From the NCBI RefSeq assembly GCF_035634895.1, contig NZ_DASQCC010000119.1, positions 34,729 to 98,728 on the forward strand: a stretch of DNA of 64,000 nucleotides, in the 5' to 3' direction. Below are positions 17,534-27,400 of this stretch, piece after piece; within the stretch, counting starts at the first letter, position 1; each line of letters opens with the position of its first letter. The stretch is from Actinophytocola sp035634895. GTDB lineage: Bacteria; Actinomycetota; Actinomycetes; Mycobacteriales; Pseudonocardiaceae. The notes under the pieces are model-generated. The model ran no database searches. It had not been told where the DNA came from and saw only the letters and a list, made by a program, of their open reading frames with translations. The translations under genes were made by a program, and so were the position numbers.

Positions 17534-18664
17534 ATGGATTTCTCGCTGATCGTCGTCGTGGTCATCGCGACCGCACTGGCGTTCGACTTCACCAACGGAT
17601 TCCACGACACCGCCAACGCGATGGCGACCTCCATCGCGACCGGCGCGCTGCCGCCGAGAGTCGCGGTCGGCATCTCGGCGGTGCTGAACCTGGCCGGCGC
17701 CTTCATCTCCATCGAGGTCGCGAAGACGATCAGCAACGGCATCGTCGACGAGAAGCTGATCACCCCGACGGTGATCTTCGGCGGCCTCGTCGGCGCGATC
17801 GTGTGGAACCTCGCGACCTGGCTGTTCGGCCTGCCGTCGAGCTCCTCGCACGCCCTGTTCGGCGGCCTGATCGGCGCGTCCTGGGTGGCGTCCGGGGTGG
17901 ACGCGGTGCACTTCCCGGTCGTGCTGGCCAAGATCATCGTCCCGGCGCTGGCCGCCCCGCTGGTCGCCTGCCTGGCCTCGACCCTCGCCACCTACCTCGC
18001 CTACAAGATCACCAGGCAGAGCCGGGACACCACGCGTGCGAAGGGGTTCCGGGTGGGGCAGATCGTCACCGCGTCGCTCGTCTCCCTCGCGCACGGCACC
18101 AACGACGCGCAGAAGACCATGGGCGTGATCACGCTGACGCTCATCACCGCGGGCAGCCTGCCGACCGGCTCGGTCCCGCCGGTGTGGGTGATCGTCTGCG
18201 CCGGCACGGCGATCGCGCTCGGCACCTACCTGGGTGGCTGGCGGATCATCCGCACGATGGGCAAGGGCATCACGGACATCGAGACCCCGCAGGGCTTCGC
18301 GGCGGAGGCGAGCGCGACGGCGGTGATCCTCACGTCCTCGCACGTCGGCTTCGCACTGTCCACGACGCATGTCGTGTCCGGCGGCATCGTGGGCGCCGGA
18401 CTGGGCAAACGGCTCGCCGAGGTCCGGTGGGGCACCGCGGGCCGGATCGTGATCGCGTGGGTGCTGACGCTGCCTGCGGCCGCGCTCGTCGGCGCGCTGT
18501 CCGGCCGCGTCGCCGACATGGGCACCGTCGGCACGGTCGCCGTCGCCCTGGTGGGCGTCGCCATCGGCGCCGGTGTCTACCTGCTGGCGCGGCGCAGCCC
18601 GGTGAGCGCCGGCAACGTCAACGAGGAAACCGACGCACCCGCCGCCCAGCCGGCGGCCGCCTGA
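17534..18664 (+). CDS. pit: PiT-family low-affinity phosphate transporter
   Basis: A 376-residue inorganic phosphate (metal-phosphate):cation symporter. The two inverted PiT signatures are intact: DFTNGFHDTANAMATSI near residue 20 and SLAHGTNDAQKTMGVI near residue 185. Around ten hydrophobic segments surround them. ATG 17534 has GGAGGTG 6 bases upstream. A 74-residue membrane protein follows after 17 bases as a probable partner. The upstream triple repeat resembles a PhoP box, so expression is probably tied to phosphate supply. The nearby secreted 5'-nucleotidase at 4.8 kb could feed phosphate to it, although the two are not in one operon. Confidence 0.94.
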   Translation: MDFSLIVVVVIATALAFDFTNGFHDTANAMATSIATGALPPRVAVGISAVLNLAGAFISIEVAKTISNGIVDEKLITPTVIFGGLVGAIVWNLATWLFGLPSSSSHALFGGLIGASWVASGVDAVHFPVVLAKIIVPALAAPLVACLASTLATYLAYKITRQSRDTTRAKGFRVGQIVTASLVSLAHGTNDAQKTMGVITLTLITAGSLPTGSVPPVWVIVCAGTAIALGTYLGGWRIIRTMGKGITDIETPQGFAAEASATAVILTSSHVGFALSTTHVVSGGIVGAGLGKRLAEVRWGTAGRIVIAWVLTLPAAALVGALSGRVADMGTVGTVAVALVGVAIGAGVYLLARRSPVSAGNVNEETDAPAAQPAAA

Positions 18665-18681
18665 GCCCGGAGGAGCACGAC

Positions 18682-18906
18682 GTGAACATCGACTGGAGCG
18701 CGCTCGGCCTGGTGGTGCTGATCTCCGTGGTGGCGGGCTGCGGCCTCGTCTCCCTGGTGGGGCTGGGCATCGCCGCCCTCGACCAGCGCGTGACCGCCCA
18801 GGAGTCCGGGCGCGCCACGACGACGCCGACCGTGGTCATGGGACTGTGCTTCCTCGCCGCCGCCGCGTTGATCGGCTACGGGCTCTACCTGGTCGCGTTC
18901 TCCTGA
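18682..18906 (+). CDS. Small membrane protein downstream of pit
   Basis: A 74-residue protein with two hydrophobic segments (LGLVVLISVVAGCGLVSLVG near residues 7-26 and VVMGLCFLAAAALIGYGLYLV near the C-terminus, the latter ending LVAFS) separated by a polar loop AALDQRVTAQESGRAT. GTG 18682 has GGAGGAG 6 bases upstream and lies 17 bases after pit, so it is the second gene of that operon. Similar small proteins accompany pit genes in other actinomycetes to my recollection; a role as accessory subunit is inferred. Confidence 0.8.
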   Translation: MNIDWSALGLVVLISVVAGCGLVSLVGLGIAALDQRVTAQESGRATTTPTVVMGLCFLAAAALIGYGLYLVAFS

Positions 18907-18976
18907 CGCCGGTCCCGCGGTGTGGCGGCAGTGTCTGGGCCACCACGACCGAACGCGGCTACGGGGTCGTCGACGT

Positions 18977-19021
18977 GACGTCTCACCGCGGCGCGGCCGG
19001 CGTCCGCCGCGGTGAGACGTC
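18977..19021. terminator. Bidirectional hairpin between pit operon and htpG
   Basis: Perfect 17-bp inverted repeat (18977-18993 with 19005-19021), 11-base loop, between two convergent genes. It abuts the htpG stop at 19028 and probably terminates both transcripts. No run of T on the plus side. Confidence 0.75.
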
Positions 19022-19027
19022 GCGGTA

Positions 19028-20848
19028 TCAAAGAGTCTTCGCCAGGCGGCCGGCCAGCAGCTTGGTGAACCGCGGCGGGTCGGCCAGGTCGCCGCCCTCC
19101 GCGAGCAGTGCCATGCCGTACACCAGCTCGGCCGCCTCAGCGAGGTCCGGCTTCTCGGCCGCGTGCGCGTCGCGCAGCGCGACCACCAGCTCGTGCTTCG
19201 GGTTCAGCTCCAGGATCCGCTTGATCTGCGGCAGCTCCTGGCCCATCGCGCGGTACATCTTCTCCAGCGTCGGCGTCATGTCGTAGCTGTCGCCGACGAT
19301 GCACGCGGGCGAGGAGGTGAGCCGGGACGACAGGCGGACGTCCTTGACCTGTTCCTCCAAAGTGGACTTGAGCCACCCGAGCAGGCCCTCGAACTCCTTC
19401 TCCTGCTCCGGATCCTTCTCCTCGTCCAGGTCGACCTGCCCCTTGGCGATGGACTGGAACTTGCTGCCCTGGAACTCACCCACCGCGTCGACCCACATCT
19501 CGTCGATCGGGTCGGTGAGCACCAGGACCTCGAAACCCTTGTCCTGGAAGGCTTCCAGGTGCGGCGAGTGCTCGACCGCCGCCCGCGTCTCGCCGGTCAG
19601 GAAGTAGATGTGCTCCTGACCCTCCTTCATCCGCTCGACGTACTCCGCCAGCCTGGTCTGCGCCTCGGCCGAGTGCGTCGAGTCGAACGACGCGATCTCC
19701 AGGATCGCCTCGCGGTTGTCGGCGTCGTCGAGCAGGCCCTCCTTCAGCGCACGGCCGAACTCCGCCCAGAACGTCCGGTACTTCTCCTCCGGCAGGGCCT
19801 TGACCGTCTGCAGCACCTTCTTGACCAGGCGGCGCCGGATCCGCTCGATCTGCCGGTCCTGCTGCAGGATCTCGCGCGAGACGTTCAGCGACAGGTCCTG
19901 CGCGTCGACCACGCCCTTGACGAAGCGCAGGTACTCCGGCATCAGCGCTTCGCAGTCGTCCATGATGAACACGCGCTTGACGTACAGCTGCACGCCCCGC
20001 TTGCGCTCCCGCATGAACAGGTCGAACGGCGCCTTGGCCGGCAGGAAGAGCAGCGCCTGGTACTCGAACGTGCCCTCGGCCTGGAGCCGCATCGACTCCA
20101 GCGGCGCCTGCCAGTCGTGGCTGATGTGCTTGTAGAACTCGGCGTACTCCTCCTCGGTCGCGTCCGAGCGCGCCCAGAGTGCCTTCATCGAGTTCAGGGT
20201 CTCGTCGCCGAGCTTGATCGGCCAGGTGATGAAGTCCGAGTACTTCTTGACGATCGAGGTCAGCGTCGCGGCGTCGGTGTAGTCGAAGAGCTTGTCTTCC
20301 TTGTCCTCCGGCTTGAGGTGCAGCGTGACGGCCGTGCCCTGCGGGGCGTCCTCGACGGGCTCGATCGTGTAGGTGCCCTCGCCGGTGGACTCCCAGCGCA
20401 CGCCCTCGGCGGTGCCGGCGCGGCGGGTCACCAGCGTGACCTTGTCGGCGACCATGAAGCTCGAGTAGAAGCCGACGCCGAACTGGCCGATCAGCTCCTC
20501 GGTCTGCTTGGCCTCCTTGAGCTTGGCCAGGAACTCCGCGGTGCCGGACTTGGCGATGGTGCCGATGAGGCTGACCACCTCCTCGCGCGTCATGCCGATC
20601 CCGTTGTCCCGCACGGTGAGCGTGCGGGCCGCGGCGTCGGTTGCCAGCTCGACATGGAGGTCGTCGGTCTCGGCGGCCAGTTCCTTGTCGCGGAACGCCT
20701 CCAGGCGGAGCTTGTCGAGCGCGTCGGAGGCGTTCGAGATCAGCTCACGCAGAAAGGTGTCCTTGTTCGAGTACACCGAGTGAATCATCAACTGCAGCAG
20801 CTGGCGGGCCTCGGACTGGAACTCGAGCGTCTCGACCTGCGCGGTCAC
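19028..20848 (-). CDS. htpG: Hsp90 chaperone HtpG
   Basis: A 606-residue cytosolic Hsp90-family ATPase chaperone. The N-terminal GHKL nucleotide site is complete: LISNASDALDKLR, VRDNGIGMTREEV and GQFGVGFYSSFMV. Middle-domain residues include the catalytic-loop segment SLNVSREILQQDRQ. The C-terminal dimer domain ends with LLAGRLAKTL. Length is as usual for bacterial HtpG. GTG 20848 follows a GAGGGGGAC ribosome site. Many actinomycetes lack htpG or carry one copy; no heat-shock operator (HAIR or CIRCE) was recognised in the upstream 200 bases. Confidence 0.97.
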   Translation of the reverse strand: MTAQVETLEFQSEARQLLQLMIHSVYSNKDTFLRELISNASDALDKLRLEAFRDKELAAETDDLHVELATDAAARTLTVRDNGIGMTREEVVSLIGTIAKSGTAEFLAKLKEAKQTEELIGQFGVGFYSSFMVADKVTLVTRRAGTAEGVRWESTGEGTYTIEPVEDAPQGTAVTLHLKPEDKEDKLFDYTDAATLTSIVKKYSDFITWPIKLGDETLNSMKALWARSDATEEEYAEFYKHISHDWQAPLESMRLQAEGTFEYQALLFLPAKAPFDLFMRERKRGVQLYVKRVFIMDDCEALMPEYLRFVKGVVDAQDLSLNVSREILQQDRQIERIRRRLVKKVLQTVKALPEEKYRTFWAEFGRALKEGLLDDADNREAILEIASFDSTHSAEAQTRLAEYVERMKEGQEHIYFLTGETRAAVEHSPHLEAFQDKGFEVLVLTDPIDEMWVDAVGEFQGSKFQSIAKGQVDLDEEKDPEQEKEFEGLLGWLKSTLEEQVKDVRLSSRLTSSPACIVGDSYDMTPTLEKMYRAMGQELPQIKRILELNPKHELVVALRDAHAAEKPDLAEAAELVYGMALLAEGGDLADPPRFTKLLAGRLAKTL

Positions 20849-21046
20849 TTCGTCCCCCTCTAGGTACGTGCTCCTGGTACGTGGTTCGGCCGACTGATTT
20901 TACGAGGTCCGAGATGCAAAGCGACGGCGGCCGCCGGCCCCTGTCTCGGCCGTTGCCCGTCTGTCACCGATCGTGGCGAGACGGTCGCGTTGCGGGCATG
21001 ATGGGCGGCGCACTTGTCACACCAACTGGGGATCGGGGGAACACAT

Positions 21047-22540
21047 ATGCGCACGCGAAGACTGCTCATGTTGCTGGCCGGCACGCTGGTGGCCGGCGCG
21101 GTGGTCGTACCCGGCACGGCGGCGGCCGAGCCGGTGTCGACCATCGACTGGAAGCCCTGCGGGGCGGACGCGCCGGGCGTCGACTGCGCGACCATCGACG
21201 TCCCGCTCGACTACGCGCGGCCCCGCGGCGAGAAGATCCACATCGGGCTGGCCCGACGGCCGGCGAAGGACCAGTCGAAGCGCATCGGCTCGGTGCTGCT
21301 CGACCCGGGCGGCCCCGGCGGCTCCGGCGTCGCGTTCGTGATGGGCGGCGACGCCGTGACGCCGGCGGTCGCCGAGCGCTTCGACCAGGTCGGGTTCGAC
21401 CCACGCGGCATCAACACCTCCAGCCAGCTGCTGTGCGACGCCGGTCTCTCCGACCAGGCCGACGCGGCGAAGCGCCCGGCCAACCAGGCCGACTTCGACC
21501 ACCTGGCCGCGGTGAACCGGGCACTGCACGACAGCTGCCGGGCCAACTCCGGCGCGCTCGCCAACCACGTCGACAACCTGCACACCGCACGCGACATGGA
21601 CGCCATCCGGGTCGCGCTCGGCGAGCGGAAGCTGACGTTCGTCGGCTACTCGTACGGCAGCCTGATGGGCCAGCAGTACGCGGAGCTGTTCCCGCGCAAC
21701 ATCCGCGCGTTGGTCATGGACGGCAACATGAACCACAGCCTGCGTTCCCCGTGGGAGTTCGCGCGCACCGAGACGGCGCCGGTCGAGGAGGGGTTCAGGG
21801 AGTTCGCCCGATGGTGCGACAGCAACCCGGCGTGCGCGCTGTACGGCCTGGACACCACGGCGGTGTACGCGCAGCTGAAGGCACGCGCCAAGGCCGGCAC
21901 GCTCGTGGACCCGGACGGCAACCCGGTCAGCTTCTACGCTCTCGCGGGCAGCACGTTCAGTGTCGTAATCCCGCAGGTGTGGAGCTTCGTGGCGGAGAAC
22001 CTGCGGTGGTTGTGGGACGGCACCGGCACCCCGAGGCTGGGCGCCAAGCTCGCCGCCGAGGTCGACAACATCACCTACCCGACGATCTGGTGCAGTGACT
22101 GGACCTGGCCGGTGCGGAACTACGCGGAGTACGCCGGAATCCGGGCCGGCCTCGCACAGCAGTTCCCGATCATGGAGTGGTCCCCGTACGTCGACCACCT
22201 CATGACCTGTGTCAACAGCGGCACGAGGAACACGAACCCGCAACGCCCGCTCCGGGTCCACGGCGCGCCGCCCCTGGTGATGGTCGGCAACGTCCACGAC
22301 CCGGCGACGGTGTACCCGTGGAGCCTGGCGGCCTCCCGCCAGAGCGGCGCACGGCTGCTCACGTACGAGGGCTGGGGCCACACGGCCTACGGCTACGACA
22401 TCCAGTGCGTGAACAACGCCGTCGACGACTACCTGATCAACCTCCACCCACCCCGCCGCGGCCTACGCTGCGCGTCGATCGACGAGCCGGCCCTGGCCAC
22501 CGCCCGAACCCAGCGAAACCTCCCAACCGGCCTGTTCTGA
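21047..22540 (+). CDS. Secreted tripeptidyl-aminopeptidase-type alpha/beta hydrolase
   Basis: A 497-residue exported hydrolase of the SlpD/TAP family. A signal peptide with paired arginines (MRTRRLLMLLAGTL) ends at PGTAAAEP near residue 27; the hydrolase begins TIDWKPCGADAPGVDCATID. Catalytic features are the oxyanion region LLDPGGPGGSGV, the elbow FVGYSYGSLMG with Ser near 210, a late Asp in MVGNVHDPATVYPW and His in GWGHTAYGYD. The TAP-like C-terminal domain is complete. It should remove N-terminal tripeptides or short peptides outside the cell. ATG 21047 has GGGGGA upstream. The gene faces the P-loop kinase gene across a repeat-filled gap. Confidence 0.92.
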   Translation: MRTRRLLMLLAGTLVAGAVVVPGTAAAEPVSTIDWKPCGADAPGVDCATIDVPLDYARPRGEKIHIGLARRPAKDQSKRIGSVLLDPGGPGGSGVAFVMGGDAVTPAVAERFDQVGFDPRGINTSSQLLCDAGLSDQADAAKRPANQADFDHLAAVNRALHDSCRANSGALANHVDNLHTARDMDAIRVALGERKLTFVGYSYGSLMGQQYAELFPRNIRALVMDGNMNHSLRSPWEFARTETAPVEEGFREFARWCDSNPACALYGLDTTAVYAQLKARAKAGTLVDPDGNPVSFYALAGSTFSVVIPQVWSFVAENLRWLWDGTGTPRLGAKLAAEVDNITYPTIWCSDWTWPVRNYAEYAGIRAGLAQQFPIMEWSPYVDHLMTCVNSGTRNTNPQRPLRVHGAPPLVMVGNVHDPATVYPWSLAASRQSGARLLTYEGWGHTAYGYDIQCVNNAVDDYLINLHPPRRGLRCASIDEPALATARTQRNLPTGLF

Positions 22541-22612
22541 GCCAGCCAAGAAGGGCCCTTCAACCCAGAAGGGCCCTTCCGCTCGGAACGGTCCCTGACA
22601 CACGGAGCCCTT

Positions 22613-22767
22613 TCCACGCGGAGGGCCCTCCACGCGCCCCATCCACGCGAAGGCCCATCCTCGAATGCCTTCCCGCGAAGCCGCTTCCACGCGAAGCCCC
22701 CTCCACGCGAAGCTCCTTCCACGCGAAGCTCCTTCCACACGTTGCCCCCCTCCACGCGGAGGGCCCT
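22613..22767. repeat. Degenerate 16-bp tandem repeat array
   Basis: About ten imperfect copies of a 16-base unit of the form TCCACGCGAAGCYCCT fill the gap between two convergent genes and reach the stop codon of the kinase gene. Two copies near 22707-22738 are identical. Just before the array, the palindrome AAGGGCCCTT occurs twice (22551-22560, 22569-22578). Confidence 0.8.
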
Positions 22768-23283
22768 TCACGCCGTCAGGTACGGGCGAACCTGGTGCAT
22801 GGTGTCGGCGGGCGTGCCGTCGTTGCTGACGAGGAGGCGCGGCCCGTCACGCGCGACGTCCCACGGCTCGTAGTCCAGCGCCGTGACCTGGGCCCAGGTC
22901 GGCACGACCAGCCCCGCGATGTCACTCTTCCTGGCCTCCACCCGCCGCCGGTGCTCGGCGGGATCGCTCAGCTGCACCTCGATAACCCGTAAGGGCGTAC
23001 GCGCAAGCGCGGCAAGCGCCATCCAGCCGGCCCTGGCCTCCGGCACCGCACTAACGGCATCGACCACGACATGCGAACCAGCGGCAAGGCTCGACGCCGC
23101 GATCTCATGAGCGACGGCATACCCGACCGGGCTAGTGGACGGCCGCACGAGACCACTACGCGCGATCGCCGCCTCGATGGCGTCTATACGCAGATGAGCG
23201 GCGGTCAGCTCGGCGGAGACCATTCGCGCGAGCGTGGTCTTGCCCGTGCCCGGCCGCCCCACGAACACAACCAGCACCCGCAC
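22768..23283 (-). CDS. P-loop AAA-type kinase/NTPase
   Basis: A 171-residue P-loop protein of the AAA_33/zeta-toxin-like kinase group. Walker A is GRPGTGKTTLAR at residues 9-20. VVVDAVSAVPEARAGW gives the Walker B-like Asp, and DPAEHRRRVEARKSD is the lid segment with arginines typical of small-molecule or RNA kinases. The C-terminal LLVSNDGTPADTM is a typical ending of these kinases. GTG 23283 is chosen because the protein then begins directly with the first beta strand; no strong ribosome site. The stop abuts the 16-bp repeat array. Substrate unknown. Confidence 0.78.
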   Translation of the reverse strand: MRVLVVFVGRPGTGKTTLARMVSAELTAAHLRIDAIEAAIARSGLVRPSTSPVGYAVAHEIAASSLAAGSHVVVDAVSAVPEARAGWMALAALARTPLRVIEVQLSDPAEHRRRVEARKSDIAGLVVPTWAQVTALDYEPWDVARDGPRLLVSNDGTPADTMHQVRPYLTA

Positions 23284-23326
23284 ATCATGCCGTGACCCTC
23301 CCCCACCCAACCGACACGCCCAACCC

Positions 23327-23595
23327 GCGAGTCCCGCGTTCAAACACCCCGAGTCCCGCGTTCACGCAGACCGGGTTGCGGTTTCGTGCACACCCACCGA
23401 GCGCGCGGCGAACGCCGTCACGCCAAGGCGAGGACCCACACCAGCCACGGCCGGAACCCACACGAAACCGCGACTCGCCAGGCCCGAACGCGCGACTCGG
23501 GTCTATCGCAGTTCCCGCGACTCGCTATGTCTGAACGCGGGACTCGCTATGTCTGAACGCGGGACTCGCTATGTCTGAACGCGGGACTCGCGGGG
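23327..23595. repeat. 22-bp-periodic inverted repeat element, copy 1
   Basis: The left side has direct 22-base units starting GCGAGTCCCGCGTTC; the right side has the same units inverted, including three near-identical copies of GAACGCGGGACTCGCTATGTCT. Inner arms match each other as GTTGCGGTTTCGTG and its complement. A second copy lies at 61127-61277. No protein-coding signal. It fills the gap upstream of the kinase gene. Confidence 0.8.
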
Positions 23596-23618
23596 TTGGG
23601 CGCGGGGCTCGTGAGGGG

Positions 23619-24386
23619 TTAGGGGGTTGCGGCTCGGTGGAGGGTGGCTGCGAAATCCAGGGTTATTCCGCCTTGGCGGTGCATCTTTTCCGCGTCGCGG
23701 AAGAACCGTTCGCGGAAGGCCACTGCCTGTTCGGTCGGTAGGGCGTCGACGGCGGCGGGGACTCCTTGTAGGGCGAGCCAGTCCCATAGGGCGGCCGGGT
23801 CCGGTAGGTGTTTGGGAATGTCGACCATCACTCGTGTGGGTGATACAAAGCCGGCCGAAAGGAGTAAATCGTCCAGTTGGTCCGCGGCGAGTGGCGCGCC
23901 GCCGGAACCGCTGCCGAAGAACGATCTGTTCAGGTCGTACAGCCAGCCAAGGCGTCCTATCTCCTGGCGTTCGAGGGACAACGCCACCATGCCGCCCGGC
24001 GCCAGGACCCGGCGGAACTCCGCCAGTGCCGCCGACGGGTCCGAGAGCACCTGCACGACGAATCCCGCCGTCACCACGTCGAACGAATCGTCGGCGAACC
24101 CCAGTGAGCCGGCATCCTGCTGGCGCACAACCATTTCCGGGTAGTCCGCGGCGAGGCGGGACACCATCCCGGCCGACGCGTCCACCGCCGTCACCGCGCA
24201 GCCGCGCTCGAGCCCTGCCCGCGCGACGGCGCCCCGCCCGGCGCCGACGTCCAGCAGCCGCGCGCCGCCGGGGGGATCGGCGAAGGAGACCAACCGTCGT
24301 CCCACGTCGGCGACGTAGAAATAGATCTCCTCGTAACGGTCGGCCAGGGCATCGTACTTGCGCCGTCCCTCTTCGGTACTTGTCAC
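23619..24386 (-). CDS. SAM-dependent class I methyltransferase
   Basis: A 255-residue methyltransferase. Motif I is LLDVGAGRGAVARAGLE near residue 47, motif II VTAVDASAGMV, and the post-motif DDSFDVVTAGFVVQVLSDP with LAEFRRVLAPGGMVALS is as in UbiE/Methyltransf_11 enzymes. GTG 24386 has GGAGG 8 bases upstream; the longer frame lacks one. It is divergent from the formate dehydrogenase genes and followed downstream by the inverted repeat element. Acceptor substrate unknown. Confidence 0.88.
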   Translation of the reverse strand: MTSTEEGRRKYDALADRYEEIYFYVADVGRRLVSFADPPGGARLLDVGAGRGAVARAGLERGCAVTAVDASAGMVSRLAADYPEMVVRQQDAGSLGFADDSFDVVTAGFVVQVLSDPSAALAEFRRVLAPGGMVALSLERQEIGRLGWLYDLNRSFFGSGSGGAPLAADQLDDLLLSAGFVSPTRVMVDIPKHLPDPAALWDWLALQGVPAAVDALPTEQAVAFRERFFRDAEKMHRQGGITLDFAATLHRAATP

Positions 24387-24488
24387 CGAGAAACCTCCAA
24401 GACCCGCCAGCCTAGAAAGGACGGGCACGCGCACATACCGCCGATCCGGGAGTGTTTATCCACCCGAACGGCCGGGTAACGCACCACC

Positions 24489-27400
24489 ATGTGGCCTGTC
24501 TTCCGCCAGCTCACGGGCACCGACCGAACCGGACGCGGCGAAGCGGTCAAATCCCGGCGCACGGCGCAGCGCAAACCGCGAACCGCCACCGCCGACCGGG
24601 TCGTCAAGTCGATATGTCCGTACTGTGCTGTCGGTTGTGGTCAGGACATCTATGTGAAGAACGAGAAGGTCGTCCAGATCGAGGGCGACCCCGACTCGCC
24701 GATCAGCCGCGGCCGGCTCTGTCCCAAGGGCTCGGCCACGCTCCAGCTCACCACCGGCGCGAGCCGCCACCACCAGGTGCTCTACCGGCCGCCGCACGCC
24801 ACCGACTGGCAGCCGCTCGACCTCGACACCGCCATGGACATGGTCGCGGACCGGGTGATCAGGACCCGCGCGGAGACCTGGCAGGGGGAGCACGACGGGG
24901 TCGCCACGAACCGGACGATGGGGATCGCGAGCCTCGGCGGCGCCACCCTGGACAACGAGGAGAACTACCTGATCAAGAAACTCTTCACCAGCCTCGGTGT
25001 GGTCCAGATCGAGAACCAGGCCCGCGTCTGCCACAGCTCGACCGTCGTCGGGCTCGGCACGTCGTTCGGCCGCGGCGGCGCGACCGGGTTCATGCAGGAC
25101 CTGCAGCACTCCGACTGCATCATCATCGAGGGCTCCAACTTCGCCGAGTGCCACCCCGTGGGGTTCCAGTGGGTGATGGCCGCCAAGGCTCGTGGCGCGA
25201 CGGTCATCCACGTCGACCCGAGGTTCACCCGAACGAGCGCACTGTCCGACCTGCACGTGCCTCTTCGTGCCGGCACCGACATCGCGTTCCTCGGCGGCCT
25301 GATCAACCACGTCCTGTCGACCGATTCCTACTTCCACGACTTCGTCGTCCCCTACACGAACGCGGCGACGATCGTCGGCGAGGACTTCCAGGACACCGAC
25401 GACCTCGACGGTCTGTTCTCCGGGTTCGACGAGCAGACCCGCCAGTACAAGGTCGACACCTGGAGCTACGACGGCGTCCCGGTCGCCCCCGCCTCGGGCC
25501 AGCGCGACCAGACCCCCGGCCGGGAGCACGCCGACGTCCGGGACACGGCACGCGGTGAGCAGCACGGCTCCGGTGGCGCCACGACGGACGTCCGCCACGT
25601 CAAGGAGGACCGGACGCTCCAGCACCCGCGCTGCGTGTTCCAGATCCTGAAGCGGCACTACGCCCGTTACACCCCGGCGATGGTCACCGAGATCTGCGGC
25701 ATCCCCGAGGCCACGTTCAGGAAGGTGTGCCGGGCGCTGGTCGAGAACTCCGGACCCGAGCGCACCAGCCAGTTCGTCTACGCCGTCGGCTGGACCCAGC
25801 ACACCACCGGCTCGCAGTTCATCCGTGCGGCGTGCGTCCTACAACTGTTGCTGGGCAACGTGGGCCGGCCAGGCGGCGGCATCCAGGCGTTGCGCGGCCA
25901 CGCCAGCATCCAGGGTTCCAGCGACATCCCGACGCTGTTCAACCTGCTGCCCGGCTACCTGCCGATGCCCTACGCGCACCACCAGCAGACGCTCGAGACC
26001 TTCATCGCGGCGGACTCGGCCAAGAAGGGCTTCTGGGCCAACATGGACGCCTACGTCGTGAGCCTGCTCAAGGCATGGTGGGGTGACAAAGCCCAGCAGG
26101 ACAACGACTTCTGCTTCGACTACCTACCCAGGCTGACCGGCAGCCACGGCCACTACGACAACGTCATGGAGCAGCTGAAGGGAAACTGCAAGGGCTACTT
26201 CCTGTTCGGCGAGAACCCGGCGGTCGGCTCGGCCAACGCGAAGATGCAGCGGATGGGCATGGCCAACCTGGACTGGTTGGTGGTGCGGGACTTCTCGCTC
26301 ATCGAGAGCGCGATGTGGTGGCAGGACGGGCCGGAGGTCCAGACCGGCGAGCTGTCCTGCGAGGACAACGCGACCGAGGTGTTCTTCTTCCCCGCCGCGG
26401 CGCACACGGAGAAGGACGGCAGCTTCACCAACACGAACCGCTGGCTGCAGTGGCACCATGCGGCCGTCCTGCCCGACGGCGACGCACGCAGCGACCTGTG
26501 GTTCACCTACCACCTGGGCCGGCGGATCCGCGAGAAGCTCGCCGGCTCCACCGACCCCGTCGACCGGCCCGTGCTCGACCTCACCTGGGACTACCCGGTC
26601 GAGGGGCCGCTGGACGAGCCGTCGGCCGAGGCGGTGCTCGCGGAGATCAACGGCTTCGACCCGGGCGGGAAGCCGTTGTCCGCGTACACCCAGCTGAAGG
26701 CCGACGGCTCGACCAGTTGCGGTTGCTGGATCTACTGCGGGGTCCACGCGGACGGCGTGAACCAGGCCGCACGGCGCAAGCCGTGGACCGAGCAGGACTG
26801 GGTCGCCGCGGAGTGGGCCTGGGCCTGGCCGGCCAACCGCCGCATCCTCTACAACCGCGCGTCGGCCCGGCCGGACGGCACGCCGTGGAGCGAGCGCAAG
26901 AAGCTCGTCTGGTGGGACGCGGAGAACGGGCGGTGGACCGGGTACGACGTGCCGGACTACGAGCCGACCAAGCCGCCGGACTACCGGCCGGCCGAGGACG
27001 CGCTCGGCGTCGCGGCGATCGCCGGCGACGAACCGTTCATCATGCAGTCCGACGGCAAGGGCTGGCTGTACGCGCCGGCCGGGGTGCTCGACGGTCCGCT
27101 GCCGACCCACTACGAGCCGCAGGACTCGCCCTTCCCCAACGCGCTCTACGTGCAGAAGCGGAACCCGGCCCGGCTGCTGTACCCGCACGAGTTCAACCGG
27201 TACGCGCCGAGCGGGAACGAGCCGGGCAGCGACGTCTTTCCCTACGTGGTCACGACCTACCGGCTGACCGAGCACTTCACGGCCGGCGGCATGACGCGGT
27301 GGACACCGTACCTCGCCGAACTCCAGCCCGAGATGTTCTGCGAGGTCTCGCCGGAGCTGGCCGCACGCAAGGGCCTGTACAACGGCGGCTGGGCCACGAT

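Noticed and set aside
23327..23595. CRISPR-like appearance of regularly spaced repeats
   Set aside because: Units are directly adjacent, inverted in the right half, and there are no unique spacers or cas genes.
25020..25035. Selenocysteine codon at the formate dehydrogenase active site
   Set aside because: The codon is TGC (Cys), not TGA; no need for a SECIS element.
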